64,000 nt of DNA, taken from contig NZ_UETB01000002.1 of the NCBI RefSeq assembly GCF_900116375.1, forward strand, positions 281,768 to 345,767, in the 5' to 3' direction. The DNA comes from Georgenia satyanarayanai (GTDB taxonomy: Bacteria; Actinomycetota; Actinomycetes; Actinomycetales; Actinomycetaceae). The notes below the pieces were generated by a model. It saw only the letters and a list, made by a program, of their open reading frames with translations. It ran no database searches and had not been told where the DNA came from. A program made the position numbers and the translations under genes. Shown here one piece after another: positions 49,973 through 59,630 of the stretch (the first letter of the stretch is position 1; every line of letters starts with the position of its first letter).

Positions 49973-50060
49973 TGGCGGTAGCGGTGGGATTTGAACCCAC
50001 GGTGGCTTGCACCACACAGCATTTCGAGTGCTGCACCTTCGGCCGCTCGGACACGCTACC
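49973..50060 (-). tRNA. tRNA-Ser (CGA), with encoded CCA
   Basis: An 88-base class II tRNA on the reverse strand: acceptor GGTAGCG, anticodon loop CTCGAAA giving CGA, a long variable arm and T-loop TTCAAAT. Unlike the other two tRNA genes here, the 3' CCA is in the DNA. Confidence 0.95.
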
Positions 50061-50221
50061 TCGGCGATCGAGTGTACCGGCCCGCCCGTCGATGCGACGA
50101 ATCCCCGGCAGGTCGGCTCCTGTGGGCCTCGCCTCACGTCGCTTCCCTCAGGACGGGGTCGGACGGTCCGATCGTCTCGGCATGGCGGGGGACCAGTCCG
50201 CCGGAGAGGGAGGCCCGACCA

Positions 50222-50752
50222 GTGCGAGCGACGACGCCCACGGGAGTGGCGCGAACCTTCGGCGAGGACGAGATCATCGTCTCCAAGACCGACCTCAGGG
50301 GGCGGATCACCTACGCCAACGACGTCTTCCTCCGGGTCTCGGCGTACGCGGAGGACGAGGTCCTCGGCCAGCCGCACAGCCTCATCCGCCACCCGGAGAC
50401 GCCCCGCGGCCTGTTCCATCTGCTCTGGGAGAGCATCCAGGGCGGGGACGAGATCTTCGCCTACATCAACAACCTCGCCAAGGACGGCGCCCACTACTGG
50501 GTGCTGGCCCACGTCACTCCCACCCGCGACACGCGCGGCACCGTCGTCGGCTACCACTCCAGCCGCCGCTCCCCCGCGCCCGCGGCCGTGGCCCGGGTCG
50601 AACACCTCTACGCCCGCATGCGCGCGGCGGAGGCCGGGCACCGGCGGGCCGTGGACGCGGCCGCGGCGTCCCGGGCTGCGCTCGAGGAGCTGCTGGGCGG
50701 GCGACCCTACGACGAGCTGGTGTGGGAGCTCGTCGCGGAGGGAGAGGCATGA
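50222..50752 (+). CDS. PAS-domain protein (Aer-like sensor)
   Basis: Protein of 176 residues with no membrane segment. Its PAS domain closely resembles that of aerotaxis receptor Aer: [37 protein letters not shown], and [22 protein letters not shown]. In Aer this fold binds FAD and senses redox state. The C-terminal helix (residues about 125-176) is charged. GTG at 50222 follows GGAGG; it ends in ATGA overlap with the next gene. Confidence 0.9.
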   Translation: MRATTPTGVARTFGEDEIIVSKTDLRGRITYANDVFLRVSAYAEDEVLGQPHSLIRHPETPRGLFHLLWESIQGGDEIFAYINNLAKDGAHYWVLAHVTPTRDTRGTVVGYHSSRRSPAPAAVARVEHLYARMRAAEAGHRRAVDAAAASRAALEELLGGRPYDELVWELVAEGEA

Positions 50753-51642
50753 GCCGCAAGCAGGACACCGCACGGATCGCCGAGCTGGAGGCGGAGCTCG
50801 CCGCCAGCCGCGCGGCCCAGGCCGCCGTGATCGCGGTCGTCGAGCGCGCTGCGGCCGGTGACCTCGAGGTCCGGGTGCCGGGCGGCGGTGTCCAGACCGG
50901 TGCGCTGCGCGACGGCGTCAACCGGCTCCTCGACGTCACCGACGCCTTCGTCCGGGAGTCGCAGGCGGCCCTCGCCGCCGCGGCGTCCGGTCGCTTCCAC
51001 CGCCGCTTCCTCCAGCAGGGCATGCCGGGCAGCTTCCGCGAGGGGGCCGCACGGATCGATGCCGGCCGCGCGTCGATGGAGGACGGTGCCCGCCGGCTCG
51101 CGGAGCAGGTGGACGCCCGGACGCGCTTCGCCGACTCCGCGCTCGCGGCGTCGGCGCAGGTCACCGCCGACCTCGGTGAGGTCGCGACCTCGACCAGCAG
51201 CCTGGCGAGCTCGACGGCGGTTGCCGTCGGTGAGGCGCATGCGGCCCTGGGCACCATGCGCGAGCTCGAGGATGCCTCGGCCGCCACCGCCGAGGCCGTC
51301 ACCCTCATCACCACCGTGGCCGCGCAGACCCGGATGCTCGCCCTCAACGCCACCATCGAGGCGGCGCGGGCAGGTGACGCGGGCAGGGGCTTCGCCGTCG
51401 TCGCCCACGAGGTGCGCTCGCTGGCTGACGAGACGGCAACGTCCGCCGCGCGGATCGGCGCGCAGATGGAGGCCGCCATCGCGTCCGCCCACGAGGCCGG
51501 CGAGACGATCGCCCGGATCGCCGAGCTGGTGCGGGAGATGGACACGCAGGTGGGCACCATCACGACGGCCACCGGCGAGCACTCCACGCTCGCGGCGATG
51601 GTCCAGTCGTTGCGCGAGCAGATCGGCACCTTCGCCGGCTGA
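50749..51642 (+). CDS. Soluble methyl-accepting chemotaxis-type protein
   Basis: Protein of 297 residues without membrane helices or HAMP. The N-terminal half is coiled coil. The C-terminal signalling hairpin has [50 protein letters not shown], the conserved MCP tip. The sequence is clear but short relative to full MCPs. ATG at 50749 overlaps the PAS stop, so PAS and MCP are made together and probably act as a two-piece receptor. No che, flagellar or other MCP gene is in the window. Confidence 0.92.
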   Translation: MSRKQDTARIAELEAELAASRAAQAAVIAVVERAAAGDLEVRVPGGGVQTGALRDGVNRLLDVTDAFVRESQAALAAAASGRFHRRFLQQGMPGSFREGAARIDAGRASMEDGARRLAEQVDARTRFADSALAASAQVTADLGEVATSTSSLASSTAVAVGEAHAALGTMRELEDASAATAEAVTLITTVAAQTRMLALNATIEAARAGDAGRGFAVVAHEVRSLADETATSAARIGAQMEAAIASAHEAGETIARIAELVREMDTQVGTITTATGEHSTLAAMVQSLREQIGTFAG

Positions 51643-51663
51643 GCGGACCCGTGGGGCCGGGGC

Positions 51664-51669
51664 TAGCCT
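51664..51669 (+). promoter_or_regulatory. -10 box (TAGCCT) of the sirtuin gene
   Basis: TAGCCT ends seven bases before the GTG at 51677. Confidence 0.45.
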
Positions 51670-51676
51670 CGGCCTG

Positions 51677-52579
51677 GTGGACTCGCAACGCCCCCTCATC
51701 GTCGCCCCACCGGCCGACGCCGCCCGTCCCGAACCGGCGGACGTCCCGGCCGCACTGGCTCCCGTCGTCGAGCTCCTGTCCGGGGCGACGGTCGCGGCGC
51801 TGACCGGTGCGGGGCTGTCGACCGACTCCGGCGTGCCCGACTACCGCAGTCCCGGCTCGCCGCCGCGGCGCCCGATGACGCTGCAGGAGTTCCTCGCCAC
51901 GGACGCCCACCGCCGCCACTACTGGGCGCGCAACCACCTCGGCTGGCGCCACCTGCGGGACGTCTCCCCCAACGCCGGCCACGCCGCCCTGGCGCTCATG
52001 GAGTACGAGGGCACCGTCAACGGGATCGTCACCCAGAACATCGACCTGCTCCACGTCAAGGCCGGCTCGCGCAACGTCGTCCACCTCCACGGCCGCTACG
52101 ACCAGGTGGTGTGCCGCGACTGCGGGCGCACCTTCTCCCGCGAGGCGCACGACCAGGCGCTGTCCGCACTCAACCCGGGCTGGCGGGAGCGGCACGTCGA
52201 CGACGTCGAGGTGGCCCCGGACGCCGACGCCGCCCTGGAGAGCACCGCCGACTTCCGGGTCGCGCCCTGCCCCCGCTGCGGCGGCACCCTCATGCCCGAC
52301 GTCGTCTTCTTCGGCGGGACGACGCCGAAGGAGCGGGTGGAGCGCGCCCGGGCGATCGTCGAGGAGGCCGACGCCCTGCTCGTCGCGGGATCCTCGCTCG
52401 CGGTGATGTCCGGGCTGCGCTTCGTGCGTCAGGCGGCCAAGTCGGGCAAACCCGTGGTCATCCTCACCCGGGGCGCGACCCGGGGCGACGACCTCGCGAC
52501 GGCGAAGGTCGAGGTGAGCACGACGGTCGCGCTGCCCTACCTCGCCCGGACGCTGCGCCCCCTGCCCCTCGACAGCTGA
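51677..52579 (+). CDS. Sir2-family NAD-dependent protein deacylase
   Basis: Protein of 300 residues: NAD-binding GAGLSTDSGVPDYR (44-57), TQNIDLLH, catalytic H138 in VHLHG, zinc ligands C146, C149 and the later CPRC pair, and the signature VFFGG. An N-terminal stretch of about 30 residues is disordered. It could deacetylate Acs K626. GTG at 51677 is supported by the TAGCCT box. Confidence 0.93.
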   Translation: MDSQRPLIVAPPADAARPEPADVPAALAPVVELLSGATVAALTGAGLSTDSGVPDYRSPGSPPRRPMTLQEFLATDAHRRHYWARNHLGWRHLRDVSPNAGHAALALMEYEGTVNGIVTQNIDLLHVKAGSRNVVHLHGRYDQVVCRDCGRTFSREAHDQALSALNPGWRERHVDDVEVAPDADAALESTADFRVAPCPRCGGTLMPDVVFFGGTTPKERVERARAIVEEADALLVAGSSLAVMSGLRFVRQAAKSGKPVVILTRGATRGDDLATAKVEVSTTVALPYLARTLRPLPLDS

Positions 52580-52621
52580 GCCGTCGCCCACGGCCTCGTC
52601 ACTGCCGGTGGCGGGCGGGGG

Positions 52622-53083
52622 TCAGCGGCGGGCGGCGAAGAACTCGCGGAGCAGGCGGGCCGAGCGCTCCTCCTCGACGCCGCCGACCACCTCGGCGCGA
52701 TGGTTGAGCCGCGAGTCCCGCACGACGTCGCGCACCGAGCCGCACGCGCCGGCCTTGGGGTCCCAGGCGCCGAGGACGACCCTCGCGACCCGCGAGAGCA
52801 CCACCGCGCCGGCGCACATCGTGCACGGCTCGAGCGTGACGACCAGCGTGCAGCCCTCGAGCCGCACGTCCCCTGTGGCGGCGGCCGCGGCACGCAGGGC
52901 GAGGACCTCGGCGTGAGCGGTGGGGTCACGGTCGACCTCGCAGCGGTTGTGCGCCGTCGCGAGCACGCGCCCGTCACGGTCGAGGACGACGGCGCCGACC
53001 GGCACGTCCCCGCCCGCGAGCGCCTGCTCGGCGAGCTCCAGGGCGGTGTTCATCGCCACGGTCCACGGTGCCATGGGTCCCAT
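52622..53083 (-). CDS. tadA: tRNA-specific adenosine deaminase
   Basis: Converts A34 to inosine in tRNA-Arg. The 153-residue protein has the zinc and proton-shuttle motif HAE (57-59) and PCTMC with C87 and C90. Divergent from upp, 38 bases apart. The start could also be ATG at 53074 or 53053; 53083 was kept because the Trp-containing stretch before the first helix is common in the family. The name tadA here is unrelated to the pilus ATPase. Confidence 0.92.
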   Translation of the reverse strand: MGPMAPWTVAMNTALELAEQALAGGDVPVGAVVLDRDGRVLATAHNRCEVDRDPTAHAEVLALRAAAAATGDVRLEGCTLVVTLEPCTMCAGAVVLSRVARVVLGAWDPKAGACGSVRDVVRDSRLNHRAEVVGGVEEERSARLLREFFAARR

Positions 53084-53109
53084 CTTCCACGTCCTCGCCC
53101 AGGCACCGG

Positions 53110-53115
53110 TACGTT
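53110..53115 (+). promoter_or_regulatory. -10 box (TACGTT) of upp
   Basis: TACGTT ends six bases before the ATG at 53122. Confidence 0.5.
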
Positions 53116-53121
53116 CTACAC

Positions 53122-53757
53122 ATGCGCCTGCACGTCGCGGACCACCCGCTCATCGCCCACAAGCTCACCGTCCTGCGGGACGAGCGCACCGAGTCGCCCA
53201 CCTTCCGGCTGCTCGTCGACGAGCTCGTCACCCTCCTCGCCTACGAGGCGACCCGCGAGGTGCAGACCGAGCAGGTGGAGATCACCACGCCGGTCGCGCG
53301 CACCACGGGAACGCACCTCGCGGCGCCGCGGCCGCTCGTCGTGCCGATCCTGCGCGCGGGTCTGGGGATGCTCGACGGCATGACCCGCCTGCTGCCCACG
53401 GCCGAGGTCGGCTTCCTCGGCATGCAGCGTGACGAACGGACTCTCGAGGCCATCACCTACGCCAACCGGCTGCCCGAGGACCTCAGCGGCCGCCAGGTGT
53501 TCGTCCTGGACCCCATGCTCGCCACCGGCAACACGCTCATCGCGGCGATCGAGTACCTCCTGGCGCGCGGTGCCCGCGACGTCACGGCCATCTGCCTGCT
53601 CGTCGCGCCCGAGGGCCTGCGGACCGTGGAGCAGGCGGTCGGCACGCGCGGTGAGGTCAAGATCGTCACCGCCGCCGTCGACGAGCGTCTGGACGAGAAC
53701 GCCTACATCGTGCCGGGTCTCGGCGACGCCGGGGACCGCCTCTACGGCGTGGTCTGA
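53122..53757 (+). CDS. upp: Uracil phosphoribosyltransferase
   Basis: Salvages uracil to UMP with PRPP. The 211-residue protein has the PRPP-binding [13 protein letters not shown] near 129-141, [12 protein letters not shown], and the uracil-site [19 protein letters not shown] at the C-terminus. Works with the uracil permease at 47322. ATG at 53122 lies six bases after TACGTT. Confidence 0.97.
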   Translation: MRLHVADHPLIAHKLTVLRDERTESPTFRLLVDELVTLLAYEATREVQTEQVEITTPVARTTGTHLAAPRPLVVPILRAGLGMLDGMTRLLPTAEVGFLGMQRDERTLEAITYANRLPEDLSGRQVFVLDPMLATGNTLIAAIEYLLARGARDVTAICLLVAPEGLRTVEQAVGTRGEVKIVTAAVDERLDENAYIVPGLGDAGDRLYGVV

Positions 53758-53789
53758 CCCGCTCCATCCTCGACTGTGCGCCCGTCCGG

Positions 53790-53844
53790 TGCACTGTGCG
53801 CCCGGTCTACGGGGCGCACGGTCACCGAGCGGGCGCACAGTGCA
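53790..53844. terminator. Hairpin with repeated CTGTGCGCCCG words after upp
   Basis: TGCACTGTGCGCCCG at 53790-53804 pairs with 53830-53844 (15 bp perfect arms). The same ACTGTGCGCCCG word also occurs at 53773-53784, so the region has one extra direct copy. Lies 33 bases after the upp stop. The remaining 180 bases to the CAP gene show no further feature. Confidence 0.7.
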
Positions 53845-54025
53845 TTGCGGGTGCAGCAGCGGGCGCAACGGGTGTTACTCGTGTTACTGATGTGACATCT
53901 GAGGCGGGCGGGACTACCCTGAGCGCGGACACACGGCTCGACGGCCCGCTGCACCCTCCCTCCGTCGACGCCTCGGCTAGTGATGGGCAGGGGCGCCGTC
54001 GGGCGCAGGCGGTGGAGGATCCGTC

Positions 54026-55318
54026 GTGGCATCTGACGCACAGGCACGGTCCGGCGCACGCCGTTCGCGCCGCACCGCCTCACGCGTGGGCGCCGTCGCC
54101 GCCTCCTTCACCCTCACCCTCACGGTGCTGGCGAGCACGGTCACCGCAGCCCCGACGCTGCCGGCCTGGGTCCTCCTCCCGCTCGAGGCCAGTGGCATGC
54201 CGGCGCACATGACCGGCGGCACGATCGTGACGACGACGGCGGAGCGCGCGGACATCACGATCTCCCTCGCCGACCACGCCGCCCAGGAGCGCGCCGCCGA
54301 GGCCACCCTGGCCGCGGCCGCCGACGTCTCCAAGGCCCGCACGGAGTCACTCGCCTCGCGCGCGCAGCGCCCGGAGAAGGCCGCGCCCGCGGTCGTCATG
54401 AACGAGAGCCCGGTGTCGACGCCCGGCGGGGACAGCCCCGTCCTCGTGCCCGACGCCGGTGAGGAGACCCTCCCCGAGCCCGAGCCCACCACCGAGCCGG
54501 CACCGGCGCCCGAGGTGACCGAGGAGCCGGCAGCCGAGCCGGTCGAGGAGCCCACGGAGCCGGCTGAGGCCGCAGAGCCCGTCGAGCCGGAGCCGGTCGA
54601 GGAGCCGGTGCAGGAGATGCCGGCCGAGTCGCAGCCGGAGCCCGCGCCGGAGGAGTCGGCCGAGGAGCCCGCCTCTCCGGAGGAGGGCAGCACGCCGAGC
54701 CCGAGCCCGTCGACCAGCCCGTCGCCGAGCCCGAGCCCCTCGACCAGCCCGACGCCGGCGCCGAGCCCCTCGCCCAGCGCCACGCCGAGCCCCACGCCGT
54801 CCGCGACGCCGACTCCGAAGCCCACGCCGACGCCGACCCCCACCCCGCGGCCGACGCCGACGCCCACCCCGACGCCGACACCGCCTGCCGGCGACACCGG
54901 GACGGCCCGCACCACGCTGTTCGCGCTGCTCAACGTCTTCCGTCAGGCGAACGGTCTCCCTCCGGTGGCGTACAACACCCACCTGCAGGGTGTCGCCCAG
55001 GGGTGGGCGAACCACCTCGCCGACTGGGAGCCCGCCAGCATGGGCAGCGCCCACAACCCCCGCATGACGCAGCAGGTGGGTTGCCGGGGCTACAGCACAG
55101 GAACCTGGGGCTCGTGCAGCGAGCTCATCGTGCGCAACACCGGTGGCGCCTCGATGAACTTCAACACCCTGCTCACCTGGCTCCACACCTGGTGGACCCA
55201 GTCCGACGGTCACCGCCCCTGGATGCTCAGCGACACGTACACCCACGTGGGCTACGGCTTCGCCTGGAGCGATGACCGCGTTCCGTACGCGGTCACTGTC
55301 ATCGCGCAGAAGCACTGA
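54026..55318 (+). CDS. Secreted CAP/SCP-domain protein with long repetitive linker
   Basis: Protein of 430 residues. A basic N-terminus and hydrophobic core ([17 protein letters not shown]) give a signal peptide or anchor. Residues about 130-225 are Pro/Glu-rich with EP repeats, and about 225-285 are Ser/Pro/Thr repeats ([10 protein letters not shown], then PTPTPTP), a likely glycosylated wall-spanning linker. The last 140 residues are a CAP domain: [34 protein letters not shown] and [23 protein letters not shown] at 54026 follows GGAGG. Confidence 0.9.
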   Translation: MASDAQARSGARRSRRTASRVGAVAASFTLTLTVLASTVTAAPTLPAWVLLPLEASGMPAHMTGGTIVTTTAERADITISLADHAAQERAAEATLAAAADVSKARTESLASRAQRPEKAAPAVVMNESPVSTPGGDSPVLVPDAGEETLPEPEPTTEPAPAPEVTEEPAAEPVEEPTEPAEAAEPVEPEPVEEPVQEMPAESQPEPAPEESAEEPASPEEGSTPSPSPSTSPSPSPSPSTSPTPAPSPSPSATPSPTPSATPTPKPTPTPTPTPRPTPTPTPTPTPPAGDTGTARTTLFALLNVFRQANGLPPVAYNTHLQGVAQGWANHLADWEPASMGSAHNPRMTQQVGCRGYSTGTWGSCSELIVRNTGGASMNFNTLLTWLHTWWTQSDGHRPWMLSDTYTHVGYGFAWSDDRVPYAVTVIAQKH

Positions 55319-55322
55319 GCCT

Positions 55323-55589
55323 CTAGCGCACCTGGAAGTCCTGCTCCGCCTGCGGTTCCTCGACCCGTACGTCGACGTCCTCGACCCGCGCCGCGGGCGG
55401 GCCCTCGTGCAGCCAGCGCAGCACCTGGTCGACGGCGGCCTCCTCACCCTCGAGGACGACCTCGACCCGCCCGTCGGGCAGGTTGCGCACCCAGCCGGCC
55501 ACGCCGGCGCGCTCGGCCTGGGCGGCGCAGGCCATGCGGAACCCCACGCCCTGGACCCGGCCGGTGACCTTCACGTAGCAGCGCCGCAT
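55323..55589 (-). CDS. acyP: Acylphosphatase
   Basis: Hydrolyses acyl phosphates. The 88-residue protein has the signature GRVQGVGFR with catalytic R18 and GWVRNLPDGRVEV with catalytic N36. ATG at 55589 begins one base after the stop of the lipoprotein gene upstream (TGACATG), so translation is coupled, although the two functions have no evident link. Confidence 0.93.
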   Translation of the reverse strand: MRRCYVKVTGRVQGVGFRMACAAQAERAGVAGWVRNLPDGRVEVVLEGEEAAVDQVLRWLHEGPPAARVEDVDVRVEEPQAEQDFQVR

Positions 55590-55590
55590 G

Positions 55591-56967
55591 TCACTCCTCC
55601 TCGGCAAGCACCTCGGCGGTCTGGCCGACGACGCCGGCCATCCACCCGGCGTCGGGCACCGCGGCCACGTCCGTCGCCGCGATCTGGACGACGACGGCGT
55701 ACCCCTCGCCGTCCGCCGACCCCAGGTACCACGAGCCTGCCATCTCACCGGGCGCGCTGCCGCCCTTGAAGCCGACGTACTCCCAGCCCTCGGGGACCTC
55801 GATCCCGGGGCTGAGGGCGAGGATGTCGAGCACCGTCTCGTCGCCACTCTCCTGCAGGGCCGCGTGCGCGCGGCACAGGTCGTGCGCCGTGGCGAACCAG
55901 TCAAGATCATCGGTCCACACGACGTCCTGGGCGAGTGCGGGGTCGAACGCCACCTCGCCCCCGGGAAGCCCCGCGAGGATCTCTTCCCGCCCGGCGGTGT
56001 CGGCCGTGGCCCACTGCTCACGCAGGTCGGGGTCGGTGAAGCCGAGCTGGAAGAGCTCGCGGGTGGTGACGATCGGGGTGAGCAGCGCGGGGTCGTGGTG
56101 CCCCAGCCGCTCGACCGCCGTTAGCACGGCCTCGCGCCCGACGGCGTCGACGAGGAGGTCGGTGGCCGTGTTGTCGCTGACGGAGATCATCAGCTCGGCC
56201 GCCTCGCGGACGCTGACCTGGTGACCGGCGGGCTCCTCCTGGAGGACGCCGGAGGGCAGGGACCGCAGGTCGTCGGTGAGCGTGAGGGTGTCCTCCCAGG
56301 TGAGCGTGCCGTCGGCAACGGCCTGGCGGACGGCGTCGAGGACGTAGAGCTTGACGATCGAGCCGATCGGCCGCGCGACGTCGGACTCGCGCTCGTGGAG
56401 CGGCTCGCAGCTGGCACCGTCGGCGACGAGCAGGGAGGTCTCGGCATCGAGGCCGGCGAGCGCGTCGTCGAGGTCACGCAGGGAGGTGACGTCCGGGACG
56501 GCGCGCGTCGCCTCGAAGAAGAGGGTGCCCATCCGGCCGTCGGGCTCGGTGACGACGTGGAGGAGGAAGCGGCCGTCGGCCGCCACGAGCGGCAGCCGTG
56601 CGGCGTCCTCGGTGCCGTTGTAGCCCTCGACGACGTAGGGGCCACCCGCCCGCAGCTGGGCGAAGACGGCGGCAACCTGCGGCGCGGGCACCTGGGTGAG
56701 GAAGGCGTCCGCGAAGCGTTCCTGCGCCTCCTCGGCGCTCGGGCCCTCGTCCGCGGCGAGCTGCTCGAGCACCCACGCCGCGGCCTGGCCGGCCCGCGTC
56801 TCCGGCAGCGTCACGCCGTCGGAGATGCTCACCTCCTCGGTGGGGGGCGCGGGCGGCGCGGACGACGACGGCGGATCCTCCGGCTCCTGCTGCGTCCCAC
56901 CGCACGCACCGGTGAGCAGCACCAGCGCGAGCGCCACCGACCCGACCTGTCGTCTCCCCCGAGGCAT
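55591..56967 (-). CDS. Beta-lactamase-like serine hydrolase lipoprotein
   Basis: Exported lipoprotein of 458 residues (lipobox LTGAC, C22). Residues about 60-160 form a small domain of the NTF2/LpqF-type. The rest is a class A beta-lactamase fold with S203-x-x-K206 (PIGSIVK), SDN at 264-266 and KGG in place of KTG. The KGG change and missing Glu166-type omega loop make hydrolysis of drugs uncertain; a wall-peptide role as for M. tuberculosis LpqF is possible. ATG at 56967 was chosen; the much longer frame is a shadow of the MFS gene. Confidence 0.88.
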   Translation of the reverse strand: MPRGRRQVGSVALALVLLTGACGGTQQEPEDPPSSSAPPAPPTEEVSISDGVTLPETRAGQAAAWVLEQLAADEGPSAEEAQERFADAFLTQVPAPQVAAVFAQLRAGGPYVVEGYNGTEDAARLPLVAADGRFLLHVVTEPDGRMGTLFFEATRAVPDVTSLRDLDDALAGLDAETSLLVADGASCEPLHERESDVARPIGSIVKLYVLDAVRQAVADGTLTWEDTLTLTDDLRSLPSGVLQEEPAGHQVSVREAAELMISVSDNTATDLLVDAVGREAVLTAVERLGHHDPALLTPIVTTRELFQLGFTDPDLREQWATADTAGREEILAGLPGGEVAFDPALAQDVVWTDDLDWFATAHDLCRAHAALQESGDETVLDILALSPGIEVPEGWEYVGFKGGSAPGEMAGSWYLGSADGEGYAVVVQIAATDVAAVPDAGWMAGVVGQTAEVLAEEE

Positions 56968-57015
56968 GGGCACGATCCTCCCAGACGACGGCGGCCCGCC
57001 TGGGATGATGCGGCC

Positions 57016-57987
57016 ATGTCCGCCCCCCTCTCCCCGCCCACCCCGGACGTCCTCGGCGAGCCCTGGGTGCAGCGCCGCATCAGCCTTCGCCCCTCGCCCG
57101 GCTACGACGGACAGCCCGAGGCGGTGCTCGTCCACCGGCGCGAGACCACGAGCCGGCAGGCCGTCCTCTACCTCCACGGCTTCACCGACTACTTCTTCCA
57201 GACCGCCCACGCCGAGCGCTGGGTGGCCGCGGGCATCGACTTCTACGCCCTGGACCTGCGGATGAGCGGGCGCGCGCTGGGTGAACGGACCCGGCCGGGG
57301 GACGTGCGCGACCTGCGCGACCACGACGAGGAGATCGACGCCGCGCTCGACGCGATCCGCGCCGACGGGCACGAGCAGGTCGTCCTGCTCGGCCACTCCA
57401 CCGGCGGTCTCGTCGCGGTGAGCTGGGTCGACCGTCACCCGGGGCAGGTGGACGCCGTCGTCCTCAACAGCCCGTGGCTCGAGCACAACGGGCCCTGGGC
57501 CGAGCGGGTGCTCCTCACCCGGCTCATCCGGCTGCTCGCCACGTGGCTGCCGAGCGTCGTCGTCAGCCACCTGGACGAGCCGTACGGACGCTGGCTGCGC
57601 GAGCAGGGCTGGGACTACGACCTCGCGTGGAAGCCGGTCGAGGGCTTCCCGATGCGCGCGGGGATGGCCGCAAGCGTGCGCCGCGAGCACGCCCGCGTGG
57701 CGCGAGGGCTGGCGGTCGACGTGCCGGTGCTGCTGTGCTGCTCCACCCGGTCCGGCTCGCCGTCCTCCCCGACCGAGGAGGAGCTGCGGAGCGCCGACTG
57801 CGTCCTCGACGTCCAGCACATGGTCGACCGCGCCCCGCGGCTGGGCCCGGACGTCAGCGTCGTCGAGATCGACGGCGGGGTCCACGACCTCGCGCTGTCC
57901 CCGGGACCGGCGCGCGAGACCTACGAACGCACCGCCGTCGAGTGGGCGGCGGCGCGGCTCGCGGCCGCGCAGCAGGGCTCGGCCTAG
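57016..57987 (+). CDS. Alpha/beta hydrolase
   Basis: Protein of 323 residues: VLYLHGFTDYFFQ oxyanion hole, DLRMSGRAL, nucleophile in LLGHSTGGLVA, and a late catalytic His in DGGVHDLALS. The fold resembles monoacylglycerol-lipase or serine aminopeptidase S33 members; substrate unknown. ATG at 57016, with GATGAT six bases before it as a weak -10; divergent from the lipoprotein gene. Confidence 0.88.
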   Translation: MSAPLSPPTPDVLGEPWVQRRISLRPSPGYDGQPEAVLVHRRETTSRQAVLYLHGFTDYFFQTAHAERWVAAGIDFYALDLRMSGRALGERTRPGDVRDLRDHDEEIDAALDAIRADGHEQVVLLGHSTGGLVAVSWVDRHPGQVDAVVLNSPWLEHNGPWAERVLLTRLIRLLATWLPSVVVSHLDEPYGRWLREQGWDYDLAWKPVEGFPMRAGMAASVRREHARVARGLAVDVPVLLCCSTRSGSPSSPTEEELRSADCVLDVQHMVDRAPRLGPDVSVVEIDGGVHDLALSPGPARETYERTAVEWAAARLAAAQQGSA

Positions 57988-59630
57988 CCGGCCCTGCGGA
58001 CCGGCCCCTCGTCGTCGCCGGTGTCGGCGGCGTCGTCGACGGGCAGCTCGCCCTTGACGTCCTCGACGGCACGCTTGACCTCGAGGTCGACGGTGTCGCG
58101 CAGCGTGGAGCCGCGCATGAGGACGGCCGCGACCAGCGCGATGACCGCGAGGACACCCATGATGAGGAAGATGAGGTCCATCCCGTCGCCGTAGGCGCTG
58201 CGCACGATCGCCTCGACGTCGTCGGGCAGGGCCCCGACGTCGAGGCTGCCACCCCCGCCACCCATGGCGTCCGCCGGGATGCCCGCGGCGGTGAGCCGGG
58301 ACACGAGCAGGGTGGAGATGTGCGCGGAGAGCACCGCGCCGAGCACCTGCACCCCGATCGCGCCGCCGAGCGAACGGAAGAAGGCGACAGCGGAGCTGGC
58401 CGCGCCCATGTCCTTGAGCGCGACCGTGTTCTGGACCGCAAGGACGAGGTTCTGCATCGAGGCCCCCTGGCCGATGCCCATGAGCGCGAGGTAGATGCCC
58501 AGCACCCACAGGGGCGTGGACACCCCGATCGTCGCCATGAGCGCGACGCCGACGGCCTGGATCGCGATGCCGCCGACGACGTAGCGCTTCCACGTGCCGC
58601 CCGAGCTGACGAGCCGGCCGGCGATGGTGGAGGAGACGAAGACGCCGAGCATCATCGGGACCATGAGCAGACCCGACTCCGTGGGTCCGTAGCCGCGCCC
58701 GATCTGGAAGTACTGGCCGAGGAAGACCGGGGCGGCGAACATGACGGTGCCGACGGCGAAGCTCGCGACGATGCTCAGGGCGGTGGTGCGCTCGGTGAGG
58801 ATCCACATCGGCACGACGGGCTCGGCGGCCCGCAGCTCGACGAGGACGAAGACGACCGTCCCGAGGAGCGCACCACCGACCATGGCGGCGGACTGCCACG
58901 AGACCCAGGCGAAGCTCGTGTCGACGAAGGAGAGCCACAGCAGGAGCAGCGTGACCGACAGGACGATGAGGGCCGAGCCCCAGTAGTCGATCGTCGGCGT
59001 GCGGCGCGTGCTCGCCGGCACGTGGAGACGCCGGTGGAGGACCCAGATCGCGATGAGCGAGAAGGGGATGGCGCTCCAGTAGCACCAGCGCCACCCCAGC
59101 CACGGGGTGTCGACGATGACGCCGCCGATGAGCGGGCCGGACACGGTCGCTACCGCCATGACGGCGCCCATGTAGCCGTTGTACCGCCCGCGTTCCCGGG
59201 GGGAGATGATCGTGGCGATCGTCGTCTGGACGAGAGCCATCTGCGCGCCCATGCCCACGCCCTGGATGACGCGGTAGGCGATGAGCGTGTTCGCGCTCTG
59301 CGCGGAGCCGGCGAGCAGCGAGCCGACACTGAACAGCCCGATCGCGAGCAGGAGGAGCTTCTTCTTGTCGAAGAGGTCGGCGAGCTTGCCGAAGATCGGG
59401 GTGCTTGCCGTCGAGGCGAGGAGGGCCGCGGTGACGATCCACGTGTACTGCAGCTGCGTGCCACCGAGGTCGGCGATGATGACCGGCAGCGCGTTGCCCA
59501 CGATCGTGCCGGAGAGCATCGCGACGAACAGCGCGAGCAGCAGGCCGGTGAAGACCTTCATGATCTCGCGGTGCTTGGCCTCCTCCTCCTCGGTGCGACG
59601 GCGGCCGGGAGCCCAGTCAGGCAGGGCCAT
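57984..59630 (-). CDS. MFS drug efflux transporter (DHA2, 14 helices)
   Basis: Protein of 548 residues of the EmrB/QacA type. Helix 1 carries ALFVAMLSGTIVGNALPVIIADLGG (motif D1), followed by TAALLASTASTPIFGKLADLFDKK, RVIQGVGMGAQMAL and motif C GPLIGGVIVDTPWLGWRW. Fourteen hydrophobic segments are visible and the C-terminal tail is acidic. It overlaps the convergent hydrolase gene by 4 bases. Its start overlaps the MarR stop by one base (TGATG), so regulator and pump share a transcript. Confidence 0.93.
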   Translation of the reverse strand: MALPDWAPGRRRTEEEEAKHREIMKVFTGLLLALFVAMLSGTIVGNALPVIIADLGGTQLQYTWIVTAALLASTASTPIFGKLADLFDKKKLLLLAIGLFSVGSLLAGSAQSANTLIAYRVIQGVGMGAQMALVQTTIATIISPRERGRYNGYMGAVMAVATVSGPLIGGVIVDTPWLGWRWCYWSAIPFSLIAIWVLHRRLHVPASTRRTPTIDYWGSALIVLSVTLLLLWLSFVDTSFAWVSWQSAAMVGGALLGTVVFVLVELRAAEPVVPMWILTERTTALSIVASFAVGTVMFAAPVFLGQYFQIGRGYGPTESGLLMVPMMLGVFVSSTIAGRLVSSGGTWKRYVVGGIAIQAVGVALMATIGVSTPLWVLGIYLALMGIGQGASMQNLVLAVQNTVALKDMGAASSAVAFFRSLGGAIGVQVLGAVLSAHISTLLVSRLTAAGIPADAMGGGGGSLDVGALPDDVEAIVRSAYGDGMDLIFLIMGVLAVIALVAAVLMRGSTLRDTVDLEVKRAVEDVKGELPVDDAADTGDDEGPVRRAG

